A stretch of 64,000 nucleotides of DNA from positions 186,001 to 250,000 of the forward strand of contig CAXXFQ010000019.1 in assembly GCA_963674475.2 (NCBI GenBank), written 5' to 3'. The stretch is from CAXXFQ01 sp963674475 (lineage in GTDB: Bacteria > Planctomycetota > Planctomycetia > Pirellulales > Thermoguttaceae). Below the pieces are notes generated by a model. The model was not told where the DNA came from, ran no database searches, and worked only from the letters and a program-made list of their open reading frames with translations. Both the position numbers and the translations under genes were made by a program. Below are positions 35,058 through 43,973 of the stretch, in pieces (position 1 is the first letter of the stretch; each line of letters starts with the position of its first letter).

Positions 35058-37388
35058 CTATCTGATTATGGGCTTCAGTGGGCTCTGCTCCAACACAAAC
35101 TTCTTCCGTTCCGCCCCTCCACTAAAATCCACCGTCCCGGAGCGCGATCGGCCCGATCCACTCAACGATACCAGTATCCCCAAACCGTACTCCGGGTGCC
35201 GTACCATCATCCCCTGATGAAACGCGTCCGGCTCAAAGTGGCGTGCCCCCTCCACGGCCCTTTCCGAACCCGTTATGAAATCCCCGTCCTCAGAATCGTC
35301 TGAAGCGGCGTCGTGTTCATAAACCGGTAACGATTCGGGCGGCTCCTCGTCGATCGCGTCGTAGTCCCAACTGGACGGGTCGAACGCGATGTCGTCGTTC
35401 GTTTCTTGCTCGACGGTGAACGAATCGGACGCCCCGGCCAGCGAGTTTTCCTCGACCATCCCGATCAACTCCATCTGCTCGCGAGGCAGTTCGAGTAAGA
35501 AACTGCTCGGGATGCTCATCGCGCGGCGGCCACGGAAATCGCGGAAACGACTGAGACTCAGTTGTAGTTCTTCTTGGGCTCGGGTGATGCCGACGAACAA
35601 CAGCCGACGTTCCTCCTCGAGTTCCTCCGGGGTGTCTTGGCTCCGCTCGTGTGGCAGAAGACCCTCCTCGACCGCCACGAGGTAGACGCACGGAAACTCA
35701 AGCCCCTTCGACGCGTGTAACGTCATCAACGTGACCCGGTCCGCCTCGAATTCCCAATCGTCCGTGTCGGCCACCAACGCGGTCTCTTCCAGGAATGATT
35801 CCAGAGCGCCCGGCTCGCCGTGACGTTCGTCGAAGTCGCGGCCGATCGTCAACAGTTGCTCGACGTTGGCCAGCCGGTCTTCGTCCCCTTCGAGTTTGCT
35901 GCCGTCGAGCTTCTCGCGGTACCCCGACTCTTCGAGGACCAACCCGATCAACTCTTCGAGATATCCCTCGGCCGCTGCGGCCATCCGGTCGAATTTTTCG
36001 ACAAACTTTCGAATCGATCCGATCGCACGACGCGAAAGCCCTTCGACCGCGTCCGCTTCCCGGGCCGCTTCCAACAACGAGAGGCCCCGACCGTGGGCGT
36101 GACGCGAGAGCCGGTCGATGGTCGTTTTGCCGATGCCGCGTGTCGGGACGTTGATGATCCGCAACAGCGACAGGTCGCCGCGTGGATTGTTGACCAAATG
36201 GAGGTAGGCCAGGATGTCCTTGATCTCGCGACGCTGGAAGAATTCCAGCCCGTGGACCATCTGATACGGGATGCCGTACTTCCGCAGGGCCCATTCGAAA
36301 TGGACCGACAGGGCGTTGGTCCGGTAAAAGACGGCGAAATCCTTTGGGCGTCGTTGGCCGTGTTCGAGTTGTTCGGCGATCTCGGCGGCGATTCGATCGG
36401 CTTCGGCGCGGCCGTCGTCGTAACAGGCCAGACGGACCGCGCGGCCGGGCGGGTTGTCGGTGAAAAGGGTTTTTTCTTTTCGCTCGACGTTGTAGGCGAT
36501 CAGTTGGTCGGCCACCTTCAGGATCGATTGGGTGCTGCGGTAGTTTTGTTCGAGTCGGACGACGCGGGCCTTCGGGTAGTCGTGTTCGAACCGAAGCATG
36601 TTCCGGATATCGGCGCCGCGCCAACGGTAGATCGACTGGTCCGGGTCGCCGGTAACCATCAGGTTCGGGTAGTCGACCGACAAGCTGCGGGCGATGATGT
36701 ACTGGGGTTGGTTCGTGTCTTGGTACTCGTCGACGAGGATGTAACGGTACCGGGCGTCGAGGCGGCGGCGGATTTCCGGATTGTCACGCAACAAGACGGC
36801 GACGTGCAACAACAGGTCGTCAAAGTCGGCCGCGTTGCATTCCAGGAGCATCTCTTGGTAGGCCGGATAGACCTTTTCGACCACCGCGCCGACCATTCCC
36901 CCGACGTCGGCGATGAAGTTGTCCGGCTCGACCAGCGCGTTTTTGGCCGTGCTGATCAGCGAGGCGACCGTCTCGGGGCGGACCGTCTTCTTGGGGATCT
37001 CGAGCCGCTCCATCGTTCGCTTGATACAGCGGCGGGTGTCGTCGGTGTCGAAGATGTCGAAATTCTCCGAAAGGCCGACCAGCCGGGCGTGTTGCCGCAA
37101 GAGCCGGGAACAGAACCGGTGGAACGTGCCGATCCAGACCGGATGGCCGGGGGCGAGCCGTTCGACACGGGAACGCATCTCCTCGGCCGATTTGTTCGTA
37201 AATGTCAGGGCGAGGATCTGATGAGCCGGAATCCCCTGGGTGAGAAGATAGGCGATTCGCTGGGTGATGACGCGGGTTTTTCCACTGCCCGGGCCCGCCA
37301 AGACGATCATCGGGCCATCGACGTGACGGACCGCCTCGATTTGAGGTTGGTTGAGCGATTCAAAAAGTGACTGGCTGAAGACGTCCAA
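35058..37388 (-). CDS. pcrA: UvrD/PcrA-type superfamily 1 DNA helicase
   Basis: 776 residues from a TTG start at 37388, supported by GAGG about 11 bp upstream and by the helicase Q-motif LNQPQIEAV right after the N-terminus. Walker A AGPGSGKT (31-38), LALTFTNKSAEEM, motif II VDEYQDTNQPQ (~222), GDPDQSIYRWRGA, LEQNYRS, LMTLHASKGLEF and LLFVGITRAQEEL are all intact. PcrA/UvrD unwinds DNA 3'-5' in excision repair and clears replication forks. The C-terminal ~90 residues are acidic and end in a Tudor-like GMMVRHPEYGLGILVSL, as in PcrA. Confidence 0.96.
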   Translation of the reverse strand: MDVFSQSLFESLNQPQIEAVRHVDGPMIVLAGPGSGKTRVITQRIAYLLTQGIPAHQILALTFTNKSAEEMRSRVERLAPGHPVWIGTFHRFCSRLLRQHARLVGLSENFDIFDTDDTRRCIKRTMERLEIPKKTVRPETVASLISTAKNALVEPDNFIADVGGMVGAVVEKVYPAYQEMLLECNAADFDDLLLHVAVLLRDNPEIRRRLDARYRYILVDEYQDTNQPQYIIARSLSVDYPNLMVTGDPDQSIYRWRGADIRNMLRFEHDYPKARVVRLEQNYRSTQSILKVADQLIAYNVERKEKTLFTDNPPGRAVRLACYDDGRAEADRIAAEIAEQLEHGQRRPKDFAVFYRTNALSVHFEWALRKYGIPYQMVHGLEFFQRREIKDILAYLHLVNNPRGDLSLLRIINVPTRGIGKTTIDRLSRHAHGRGLSLLEAAREADAVEGLSRRAIGSIRKFVEKFDRMAAAAEGYLEELIGLVLEESGYREKLDGSKLEGDEDRLANVEQLLTIGRDFDERHGEPGALESFLEETALVADTDDWEFEADRVTLMTLHASKGLEFPCVYLVAVEEGLLPHERSQDTPEELEEERRLLFVGITRAQEELQLSLSRFRDFRGRRAMSIPSSFLLELPREQMELIGMVEENSLAGASDSFTVEQETNDDIAFDPSSWDYDAIDEEPPESLPVYEHDAASDDSEDGDFITGSERAVEGARHFEPDAFHQGMMVRHPEYGLGILVSLSGSGRSRSGTVDFSGGAERKKFVLEQSPLKPIIR

Positions 37389-37895
37389 TTCCGACTACCT
37401 CTTCTCGGGGGTTTTGCGGTCTGTCCCCGGCCTGGGGAAAGGATCGGGGGGTGGTTTTCGGGCGTTTGGGAAGCGGGGAAAGTGAGCCTCACTCCCTCTT
37501 TAGGTGAATGCTTGGGGCGAATTTTTCGCCATGGTAAAGCGAGGTTTCTTTCTACCAAAATCGTCCCCTAGAGGCTACCCAAGGGGTTTTTTTCTGATAT
37601 ATTAGAACACGATTCACTTAGGCGTAGCGGGGTCCTTGCGGTTAGGGAAAGTGGAAAAATGAAACCCACTTCCACCTTATGGCTTAAAGCAACCGCGGGA
37701 TATCTCCCAACGCCGGTGGAACGATACCGTTAAATGAAAACCGCTTAAAAATCCGATTCTGTTTTGATCTTTGGGCGAAGCGTCTGCCTCTCAATGGGGG
37801 GAATGATGTTTCGTCAGAGTCGGTTCGTTCTTGACGGAAGGGGCCAATATCGCGCTCCTTCGACGTTTCAACTTACGCTCCAAGGGAGGGAACCC
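37389..37895. other. Divergent intergenic region pcrA/alpha-CTD-like gene
   Basis: 507 bp that must hold two promoters. It contains the third leader-motif copy (37631-37735, entered separately). In-frame codons upstream of 37896 exist (TTG 37764, ATG 37794) but lack a ribosome site. Confidence 0.45.
37631..37735 (+). ncRNA. Conserved structured leader motif copy B
   Basis: CCTTGCGGTT at the 5' side can pair with AACCGC near 37691; GTGGAA pairs with TTCCAC (37651-37674 region). GGGATATCTCCC and GCCGGTGGAACGATA correspond to the conserved core of the mfd leader and the 43974 copy. The gene downstream starts 160 bp later. Confidence 0.45.
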
Positions 37896-38168
37896 ATGGC
37901 CGTTACCCGTGTTCGTTTGCCGGACACCCGAAACAATGCCGAAACACTCGAAGCCAAGCTCGATATGAGCACGGCGGAGATTGGACTGACGGTCCGCACG
38001 ACCAATTGTCTGGAAGAACGGGGTATTTTCACCGTTCGCGATCTGTTGAATTGTACGCGGGAAGATCTGCTGAGTATCTCGAATTTTGGCGAAAAAACGC
38101 TCGAAGAAGTCTATCATGCGCTGGAAGGGATCGACCTCTATCGAAAACCACGAGGCTCAAACGCCTAA
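37896..38168 (+). CDS. Stand-alone RNA polymerase alpha-subunit C-terminal-domain-like protein
   Basis: 90 residues from ATG 37896, chosen for the excellent GGGAGGG 6 bp upstream. Residues ~25-80 match the alpha-CTD helix-hairpin-helix fold: IGLTVRTTNCLEERGIFTV, DLLNCTREDLLSISNFGEKTLEEVYHAL. In RNA polymerase this domain contacts UP-element DNA and activators. A free copy without the N-terminal assembly domain could compete with or supplement the normal alpha-CTD, or bind DNA on its own. No ribosomal protein or rpoA gene is adjacent, so this is not a fragment of the usual rpoA locus. Confidence 0.88.
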   Translation: MAVTRVRLPDTRNNAETLEAKLDMSTAEIGLTVRTTNCLEERGIFTVRDLLNCTREDLLSISNFGEKTLEEVYHALEGIDLYRKPRGSNA

Positions 38169-38318
38169 AGCCCACTTGAATTTTCTGGAGTGGTTTTTTC
38201 GCTACGGATAGCCCTCTTGTGGTTTTTCGCTCAGGGGAATCACGAGGATGAGGCTATCGGGTAGTGAGAGAAAACGCCAGACGCCCTCGGCAAAAAATGC
38301 GACAGGAGAGAAACCAGA

Positions 38319-39659
38319 TTGCGACGCGGCTTTCGACTGGTTCACAAAAAACGCGGGCACCGTCATAGCGTTTCGCCGATGGCGGGGCACCTCGGGGAGC
38401 TTGTCTTTTTTGGAATCGTTTTCCTGATTGGGCTCGTCTGGATGGCCGCTGCGCTGGTGTTTTTGGTCACTCCTCTTTGGCGGGCCAATACCCGTTTTGT
38501 TGAAACGGTCTGTGAGATCGAAAATAAACGGGTTGTTGTTACCGACGACCCGGACGAGACCCGGTTTCGGCCGGAATTTTTACTCCGCTTTGAGGTCGAG
38601 GGACGATCACAGGCTCACTGGGGATATAGTGTCTGTCGGGTGATTTCGACCAATCGGGCCGAGCAGGAAGCGATTCTCGAGGGTTACGAGGTCGGTCAGA
38701 CTTATCCTTGCTGGTACGATCCGAGCGATCCCACAAGGGTCGTCTTGGTTCGGGAGTTCGGCTGGTTTGCGATGATGATGGTGCTCGGCGCGTTGCCGTT
38801 TGTTCTGATCGGCGGCGGGGGAGTGCTTTTTGTCTTGCTTCGCTTCGGGAAATCGGACGAACACGTCCTGGCTACCTGGCGGAAGGGCAATTGGGATCGG
38901 GTCGTTAAGAAACAGGCTGAGTCGAACCGCCTGCCGGGCGTTCCACAGGGCGCCGATATGACCAACAGCCCCGGGACGACCTTGGCCTATCGATTGCCGA
39001 TCAGCGCGTCGCCGACTTGGAAGTTGGTAGGGATCTTACTGGCGGCCCTTCTTTGGAACGCCGCGGTAGCCTACTTCACGACGATTGCGGTGCGAGGCTT
39101 TCTTTTGGGGCAGCCGGACTGGTGGGTGACCATCTTCTTGGTGCCGTTTGTGGCGCTGGGGATTTTTTTCATCTTTCTCTTCTTTCGGCAATTGCTTATC
39201 GCGACCGGTGTTGGAAAGACGTTCCTCGAAATTTCCGATCATCCGCTGCACCCCGGCCAGATTTGTCGGGTCTTGGTGCATCAGTCCGGGCGATTGCGGG
39301 TTCGGTCGTTGAAATTGTTTTTGGTTTGTCGGGAAAAGACCCAGTTTCGCGAAGGGACCGATACACGCATCGAAACGAAAACGGTTTTTTCTCAGGAAAT
39401 ATTCCGCCGACAGCGATTCGATATCCAACGAGGGATTCCATTTGAAGCGGAGGTCGAAATGGCCGTGCCGCAAGGGGTGATGCACTCGTTTCGCTCGGCC
39501 AATAACGAGATCCAATGGCTCTTGGTCGTCGAAGGGAAATTGACGCGTAAGCCGAATTTTCAGCGGGAGTTTTATCTGATTGTCCATCCGGAAAAAGAAC
39601 ATGACGAGTCGAGAGGGGCGGAAGCGGTCCGAGCGGAAGAATTGCGAGGGGGCGAATAA
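38319..39659 (+). CDS. DUF3592-type membrane protein with C-terminal arrestin-like domain
   Basis: 446 residues from a TTG at 38319 with AGGAG 9 bp upstream; ATG 38379 is the alternative but lacks a ribosome site. One helix at ~30-52, a soluble DUF3592-like domain (VETVCEIENKRVV, FLLRFEVEGR, YEVGQTYPCWYDPSDPTRVVL, ~60-150), a helix at ~155-175, then two helices at ~230-290. The C-terminal ~130 residues (ISDHPLHPGQICRVLVHQ, LKLFLVCREK, EMAVPQGVMHSF, WLLVVEGK) have the alternating-strand pattern of an arrestin-like sandwich. TAA/ATG overlap with the next gene shows an operon. Function unknown. Confidence 0.75.
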   Translation: MRRGFRLVHKKRGHRHSVSPMAGHLGELVFFGIVFLIGLVWMAAALVFLVTPLWRANTRFVETVCEIENKRVVVTDDPDETRFRPEFLLRFEVEGRSQAHWGYSVCRVISTNRAEQEAILEGYEVGQTYPCWYDPSDPTRVVLVREFGWFAMMMVLGALPFVLIGGGGVLFVLLRFGKSDEHVLATWRKGNWDRVVKKQAESNRLPGVPQGADMTNSPGTTLAYRLPISASPTWKLVGILLAALLWNAAVAYFTTIAVRGFLLGQPDWWVTIFLVPFVALGIFFIFLFFRQLLIATGVGKTFLEISDHPLHPGQICRVLVHQSGRLRVRSLKLFLVCREKTQFREGTDTRIETKTVFSQEIFRRQRFDIQRGIPFEAEVEMAVPQGVMHSFRSANNEIQWLLVVEGKLTRKPNFQREFYLIVHPEKEHDESRGAEAVRAEELRGGE

Positions 39660-40066
39660 TGGCCGACGTTCATCCGAGTGTCTTGATTCGTTTTGACGAA
39701 AACGGTCTGGTCTTCCAGCCCGGGGAAACGCTCTCGGGCGAGTACCGGGTCGATTCGGTCGAGCCGCTTCAATGCAAGGCGGTCGAGCTTTCGGTCCTTT
39801 GGTATACCGAAGGCAAAGGGGACGAAGACATGGCCGTTCACGCTTTCGAGCGAACCTCGGAGGAGAAAAATGGTCCAATAGATGTGACCCGTCCCGGTCG
39901 ATTTCAGGTGACGTTGCCCTCCAGTCCGTTGAGTTACGACGGCCATAACCTCAAAATCCGTTGGTGCGTTCGAGTTCGCCTTTTTCCGAAGCGAGAAAAA
40001 GAACTCGTTGCGCAGAAGGATTTTACGCTCGGGGCGGTTTGTCCGTTTGGGGTGGACGGTTCATGA
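39659..40066 (+). CDS. Small arrestin-like protein
   Basis: 135 residues; the ATG overlaps the upstream stop by one base and the downstream ATG overlaps its own TGA. The sequence is a single beta-rich domain: VLIRFDENGLVFQPGETLSG, VELSVLWYTEGKG, RFQVTLPSSPLSYDGHNLKIRWCVRVRLF. The 'PGE.L.G' turn, the 'VELSV.W.TEGKG' strand and the 'P.SP.SY.G..L.IRW.VR' strand are those of arrestin/SpoOM-fold proteins. It probably binds its operon partners rather than catalysing a reaction. Same operon as the DUF3592 protein and the P-loop ATPase. Confidence 0.7.
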   Translation: MADVHPSVLIRFDENGLVFQPGETLSGEYRVDSVEPLQCKAVELSVLWYTEGKGDEDMAVHAFERTSEEKNGPIDVTRPGRFQVTLPSSPLSYDGHNLKIRWCVRVRLFPKREKELVAQKDFTLGAVCPFGVDGS

Positions 40067-40755
40067 GCGGTTGTGAAGTGGATCGGCTTAAATCCAACCC
40101 GTTGAAATCCAACCCGTTTTCGACCCGTTTTGTTCGTCCCGGCGCGATCCCGTATTGTTTTGATCCGGCGGAGTCTCGTCCCTTTGATGTCGACGAATCG
40201 AACCGGCAACTCGATCGACTTTGGACCCGGTTTGAAGAAAGTGGCTCTCTTGGCCAGATCGTCGGGCCACACGGGTCGGGGAAGTCGACCTTGTTGGCCT
40301 CACTTCTGATGCGATGGGCGACGGCGGGCAAAACGGTTCGTCACTTTGTCTTGCACGATCGACAGCGTCGTTTGCCGGTGCGAATCGGTCGACTGGATAG
40401 GGAAAAACCGGTCGATTTGATCGTCGTCGACGGGTTCGAGCAGTTGGGCGCACTGGAGCGGTTGCGTTTGAAACGGTTTTGTCGACGTCGCGAAATCGGG
40501 CTTTTGGTCACCACGCATCGATCGATCGGTCTGCCGGAGCTGTTTCGAACGAGCACCTCGCCGGAATTGGTTCGGACGCTGGTCGCCGAGCTGTTCGACC
40601 GGGTTTCGGCGGGCGAAGCGACCGGTCAAAGCGGTCTCGACCAAGAAGGCCCTCTTTTTACCCCGGAACAGGTCGACTCCTGTTATACCCGCCATGATCG
40701 AAACGTCCGCGAGACGTTTTTCGCTTTGTACGACCTCTTTGAAAGTCATCGATAG
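40063..40755 (+). CDS. Small P-loop ATP-binding protein
   Basis: 230 residues from ATG 40063 (4-bp overlap with the gene before). Walker A GPHGSGKST near residue 68, Walker B DLIVVDGF near 122, then a sensor-like LLVTTH (~148). There is no ABC signature, and the protein is too short for an AAA+ protein with lid; it looks like a DnaA/IstB/ORC-like or plain STAND-type P-loop core. Tight coupling to two arrestin-like genes suggests one complex. Not recognised as a named family. Confidence 0.75.
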   Translation: MSGCEVDRLKSNPLKSNPFSTRFVRPGAIPYCFDPAESRPFDVDESNRQLDRLWTRFEESGSLGQIVGPHGSGKSTLLASLLMRWATAGKTVRHFVLHDRQRRLPVRIGRLDREKPVDLIVVDGFEQLGALERLRLKRFCRRREIGLLVTTHRSIGLPELFRTSTSPELVRTLVAELFDRVSAGEATGQSGLDQEGPLFTPEQVDSCYTRHDRNVRETFFALYDLFESHR

Positions 40756-40764
40756 ATCCCCATT

Positions 40765-41748
40765 ATGTTTGAATCTTGGCTCAGCGTGCTCAGTGCGGCA
40801 GCGACCGTTTTTACCGTGGTGTCCTTGGGAATGGTTGCCCGAGGGACCGGTATCTTGAACAAGGAAGCCGACGAGAGTTTCCTCAAGCTGGTGATTCGCG
40901 TCATGGTGCCGTGCCTGATTTTTTCCGTCGTGACGGGGAAACAGGACATTTTCGAAGACGCGGCCAATCTTTGGATGCCGCCGGTGGTCGGGTTCTTGTC
41001 GATCGCCTTGGGGTTGGCGGGCGGGTGGGCCGTTTCTCGTTTGGGAAAATCGGTGACCGGGCTGGAAACGGTCGAGCAACGGCGGACGTTCGCCTTTTGT
41101 GTCGGGATTTACAATTACGGTTACCTGGCGATTCCGCTTGTCGATATGCTTTTCGGTTCGTCGAATCTGGCGATGCTTTTTTTGCACAACATGGGGGTCG
41201 AAATCGCCTTCTGGACGATCGGGATCGTGGTCATAACGGGACATTTCGACCGAAGCTCTTGGCGTCGGGTGATCAATCCGCCGAGTCTGACGATTTTTTT
41301 CGCACTGATTTGCAACGCGTTTCATCTGACCGGTTATTTTCCAGTCTTTTTGACCCGATCGATCGACTGGGTTGGGCAGGCGGCGATCCCGGTCTCGATG
41401 ATATTTATCGGGGCCAGCATCACCGACGAGTTGGAGGCTTCGGCCCGCGGCTGGCGCAATGGTAACGGGCTCAAGGTGATGGGGTGGGCCGTTGCGCTGC
41501 GGTTGGGGCTGATTCCGTTGGGGATGATTCTGGTTGCTTGGTGTTTCGGGCCGTCGGTGGAACTTCGCAATGTCGTCTCGGTCGAGGCGGCGATGCCGTC
41601 GGCCGTTTTCAGCATCGTCATGGCCCGGCATTACGGCGGTCACGCGCCGACGGCGGTTCGGATCGTGTTGTTGACGTCGCTGGTTTGCTTGGCGACGATA
41701 CCGATCTGGTTGTATGTCGGGAAGATAATATTGGGCACAGGCGGCTAG
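40765..41748 (+). CDS. AEC (auxin efflux carrier) family permease
   Basis: 327 residues, 9-10 membrane helices. The motifs RVMVPCLIFSVVTG, CVGIYNYGYLAIPLVDML (the crossover Asn-Tyr-Gly segment), MFIGASITDEL-like (MIFIGASITDEL) and VSVEAAMPSAVFSIVMARHYGG are diagnostic of the AEC family, which exports or imports small organic acids or amino acids. It starts 9 bp after the ATPase gene. The last codons and the TAG stop fall inside the F2 repeat (GCGGCTAGGAGCCGC), so the original C-terminus may have been changed. Confidence 0.85.
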   Translation: MFESWLSVLSAAATVFTVVSLGMVARGTGILNKEADESFLKLVIRVMVPCLIFSVVTGKQDIFEDAANLWMPPVVGFLSIALGLAGGWAVSRLGKSVTGLETVEQRRTFAFCVGIYNYGYLAIPLVDMLFGSSNLAMLFLHNMGVEIAFWTIGIVVITGHFDRSSWRRVINPPSLTIFFALICNAFHLTGYFPVFLTRSIDWVGQAAIPVSMIFIGASITDELEASARGWRNGNGLKVMGWAVALRLGLIPLGMILVAWCFGPSVELRNVVSVEAAMPSAVFSIVMARHYGGHAPTAVRIVLLTSLVCLATIPIWLYVGKIILGTGG

Positions 41749-41815
41749 GAGCCGCGGCCGGACCGGCGTTACCACGCCGTTGACTAAACCCGCTCCCGTT
41801 GGTCGCTGATATCGA
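41741..41815 (+). repeat. Half copy of palindromic element F2 (left half)
   Basis: Carries the left-end hairpins CGGCT-AGG-AGCCG and CGGCG-TTACCA-CGCCG and the palindrome arm CGCTCCCGTTGGTCGCTG, and ends at the palindrome centre (ATATCGA). It overlaps the AEC stop codon. Confidence 0.82.
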
Positions 41816-41841
41816 ACGAAACGTCAAAAGAAAAACAAAAA

Positions 41842-41960
41842 AGAGGGATTGCGAAGCAAGCCCGGTCCAAGAAGTTTTTGAAGGGGAGTTTGAGGGGAAA
41901 CAATTTTCAAAATGTTTCCCCTCATTTTATGAAAACAGGTGACGGCGCAGCCGTCACTCC
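41842..41960 (+). repeat. Triple-hairpin element copy 6
   Basis: Lies 93 bp after the AEC stop and 30 bp before the end of the convergent vWA gene. Hairpins: GGGATTGC-GAA-GCAAGCCC (one mismatch), GAGGGGAAAC../GTTTCCCCTC and GTGACGGC-GCA-GCCGTCAC. Nearly identical to copy 3. Confidence 0.9.
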
Positions 41961-41990
41961 TTTTTTGTTCTTTCGCGCAACAAGAAAAAA

Positions 41991-43916
41991 CTACTGAACG
42001 ACGCGAACCACCGGTTTGGAGAGGATTGATTCGAGCACGTCGGTCAGCTTTTTTTCGTACGTGCCGGGCCGGTTGCAGACGGGCGCTTTTTCGGCATCCT
42101 CGGCATTTCCGGTGCCGATACGAGCCATCCGGTCGAGAAAATCGCGGTCGACTTCTTGCCCGATGCCGATGGGGAACAGGTGCCATCCGTCGGCACGGAT
42201 TCGTTCTGCGGCGATCAAGGCGGCGTTGCGTGCCAGGAGGCGTGAGTCTTCTTTCCAGCCGGGGTAATAGTCGGCTCGTTCTCGCTGAGTGGACAAGTGT
42301 TTTCGGATGGCGTCGGTCTCGCCGATCATCGCGTCCGGCGGCGCGTTGGTCACCAGAAGCAGGACCTTGGCCGTGTGGGACGGTTTTCGCGGCTCGGCCT
42401 TTTTGAGTGAGTCGACCGCGGTCAACAGCCCGGCGTCGGTCGGTACGCCGCGGTGTCGGTCTCCGGCGGCTTGAAGCTGGGCGGCCGTTTGCATCGCTGC
42501 TTGATAGTCGGTCGTCAGTGGCTGGGCGATCCGTCCTCCCCCGGTCTCGATCCGGTCGAAGACGACGATCGACACCCGGTCTTTCCAGTCGGGATCTTTG
42601 ATGGCGGCATTAGCTTCTTCGATTTTGGCAAGTGTCGCGACTAGTGCTCGCCGGATGGCGTGCATCGGTTGGGTTCGCGGCGGAAAACGAAACGTTCCGC
42701 CCGGCGTCTCTTCCGAGTGCCAGGGACACGTTTGGCTGTGGACTGAAAGAGCAACGTACTCGTCGGCAATCGGGTGGAGATCGCGGCCGAAGTCGCAGAG
42801 GAATTGAACATAGGTTCGATAGCCGAGCAGGTTTTCGTATTTTTTCGGCAAGTTTTTGGGCACCGGGATGGTGATCGCCTGGGCCGGGTTGTTGAAACGG
42901 ACCAGCCGGTTGTCGGACTGGCCCGGCGGAAGGGTCCCTTGTCCGACCGGCCAGGACGGATCGTCCGGATAGGGGCGAATGACGTAGTCGAGATATTTCG
43001 CCCAGAATTCGTAGGCCGTTTTGCTGTCGGGCTTTGGCGACGCCTCGGGCATCAGTCGAGCCAGTTGGTGGTCGATCAGGTAGGCGTAGGCTTTCCGTTT
43101 GCGCGCCGCTTCGTTGTCGCCGGGGACGATTCGGTAGGTTTCGGGAATCGACTCGGCCGTCAAAGGTCCTTCGTCGCGAGTCAATGCCGCGTAGGCGTAT
43201 TCTCCTCGCTCGTCGCTGATCGATTCGGTCAGATATTCACTCGGACCGGGAAAATCGCCCAGTTCGAGGTCTTCGTATAATTGGGCGGCAATTCGGTCGC
43301 CGAGCGTTTTCCGATCGTTCTTTTGGTTCGATTCATTGATCGCCTCGGTGGCCCAGCAGGGTTCGGCGTCGTCGTTCATCGAGCCGGACAGGTCGACCGC
43401 CAAGACAATCTCACGAGGGCAGGGGATCGCGACCGATTCGACGGTCGTAGTGAACGGGAAAAGGTGGAAAAAGGTCTGGAACAAAAGGGGCGCATCGCGA
43501 GACCCACCCGGCAATCGACTCATCACGATTCGTGCGGCGCGACCGTTTTTCTGATCGGGAGTGAAGCGTCTGGTTCGCGGTTCCCAATGGCCGTATTGGA
43601 CGGTCGTTTTCGAGCGGCCGGTGATGGTTCGCTCGACGGGAGTCAACGGACGCGATATTGGTCCCTTGCCCGGAAGTTCCACGGTTTGGACCTCTTGTCG
43701 GGCTATGGCGTCGGCTTCTTTTTGAAGTTCGGCGCGGCTGGAAACGATCCGAAGAAGGTCCAACGCCAACGCCGCTAAACCCAAACAGATAAACAGCACT
43801 AAAAGGACCGTGACCAGCGACAGTCCCTCGGACCGTCGGGCCGGACGTTTTTTCGCACGGGCCGGATCGAAGGTGGGCAATTGGTTCATGTTGGGCGGGG
43901 GCGGGGGCGATTTCAT
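41991..43916 (-). CDS. von Willebrand factor A domain protein, TadG-like
   Basis: 641 residues. One N-terminal helix (~31-53, LVTVLLVLFICLGLAALALD) preceded by a basic stretch, as in TadE/TadG pseudopilin-associated proteins. The MIDAS motif DLSGS is at 175-179 (AVDLSGSM), followed by a long vWA region with VSIVVFDRI, TDAGLLTA and VLLLVTNAPPD. The C-terminus ends with a 'vesSILSKPVV'-like helix. The protein is anchored in the membrane with the vWA part outside and may act in surface assembly. No tad gene cluster is adjacent. ATG start followed by a Pro-rich tail. Confidence 0.8.
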   Translation of the reverse strand: MKSPPPPPNMNQLPTFDPARAKKRPARRSEGLSLVTVLLVLFICLGLAALALDLLRIVSSRAELQKEADAIARQEVQTVELPGKGPISRPLTPVERTITGRSKTTVQYGHWEPRTRRFTPDQKNGRAARIVMSRLPGGSRDAPLLFQTFFHLFPFTTTVESVAIPCPREIVLAVDLSGSMNDDAEPCWATEAINESNQKNDRKTLGDRIAAQLYEDLELGDFPGPSEYLTESISDERGEYAYAALTRDEGPLTAESIPETYRIVPGDNEAARKRKAYAYLIDHQLARLMPEASPKPDSKTAYEFWAKYLDYVIRPYPDDPSWPVGQGTLPPGQSDNRLVRFNNPAQAITIPVPKNLPKKYENLLGYRTYVQFLCDFGRDLHPIADEYVALSVHSQTCPWHSEETPGGTFRFPPRTQPMHAIRRALVATLAKIEEANAAIKDPDWKDRVSIVVFDRIETGGGRIAQPLTTDYQAAMQTAAQLQAAGDRHRGVPTDAGLLTAVDSLKKAEPRKPSHTAKVLLLVTNAPPDAMIGETDAIRKHLSTQRERADYYPGWKEDSRLLARNAALIAAERIRADGWHLFPIGIGQEVDRDFLDRMARIGTGNAEDAEKAPVCNRPGTYEKKLTDVLESILSKPVVRVVQ

Positions 43917-43973
43917 CGCCGGACTCCGTTGAAGGGGCGTTTTAGCACGTTTTTAAATTATAGTATAGCGTAT

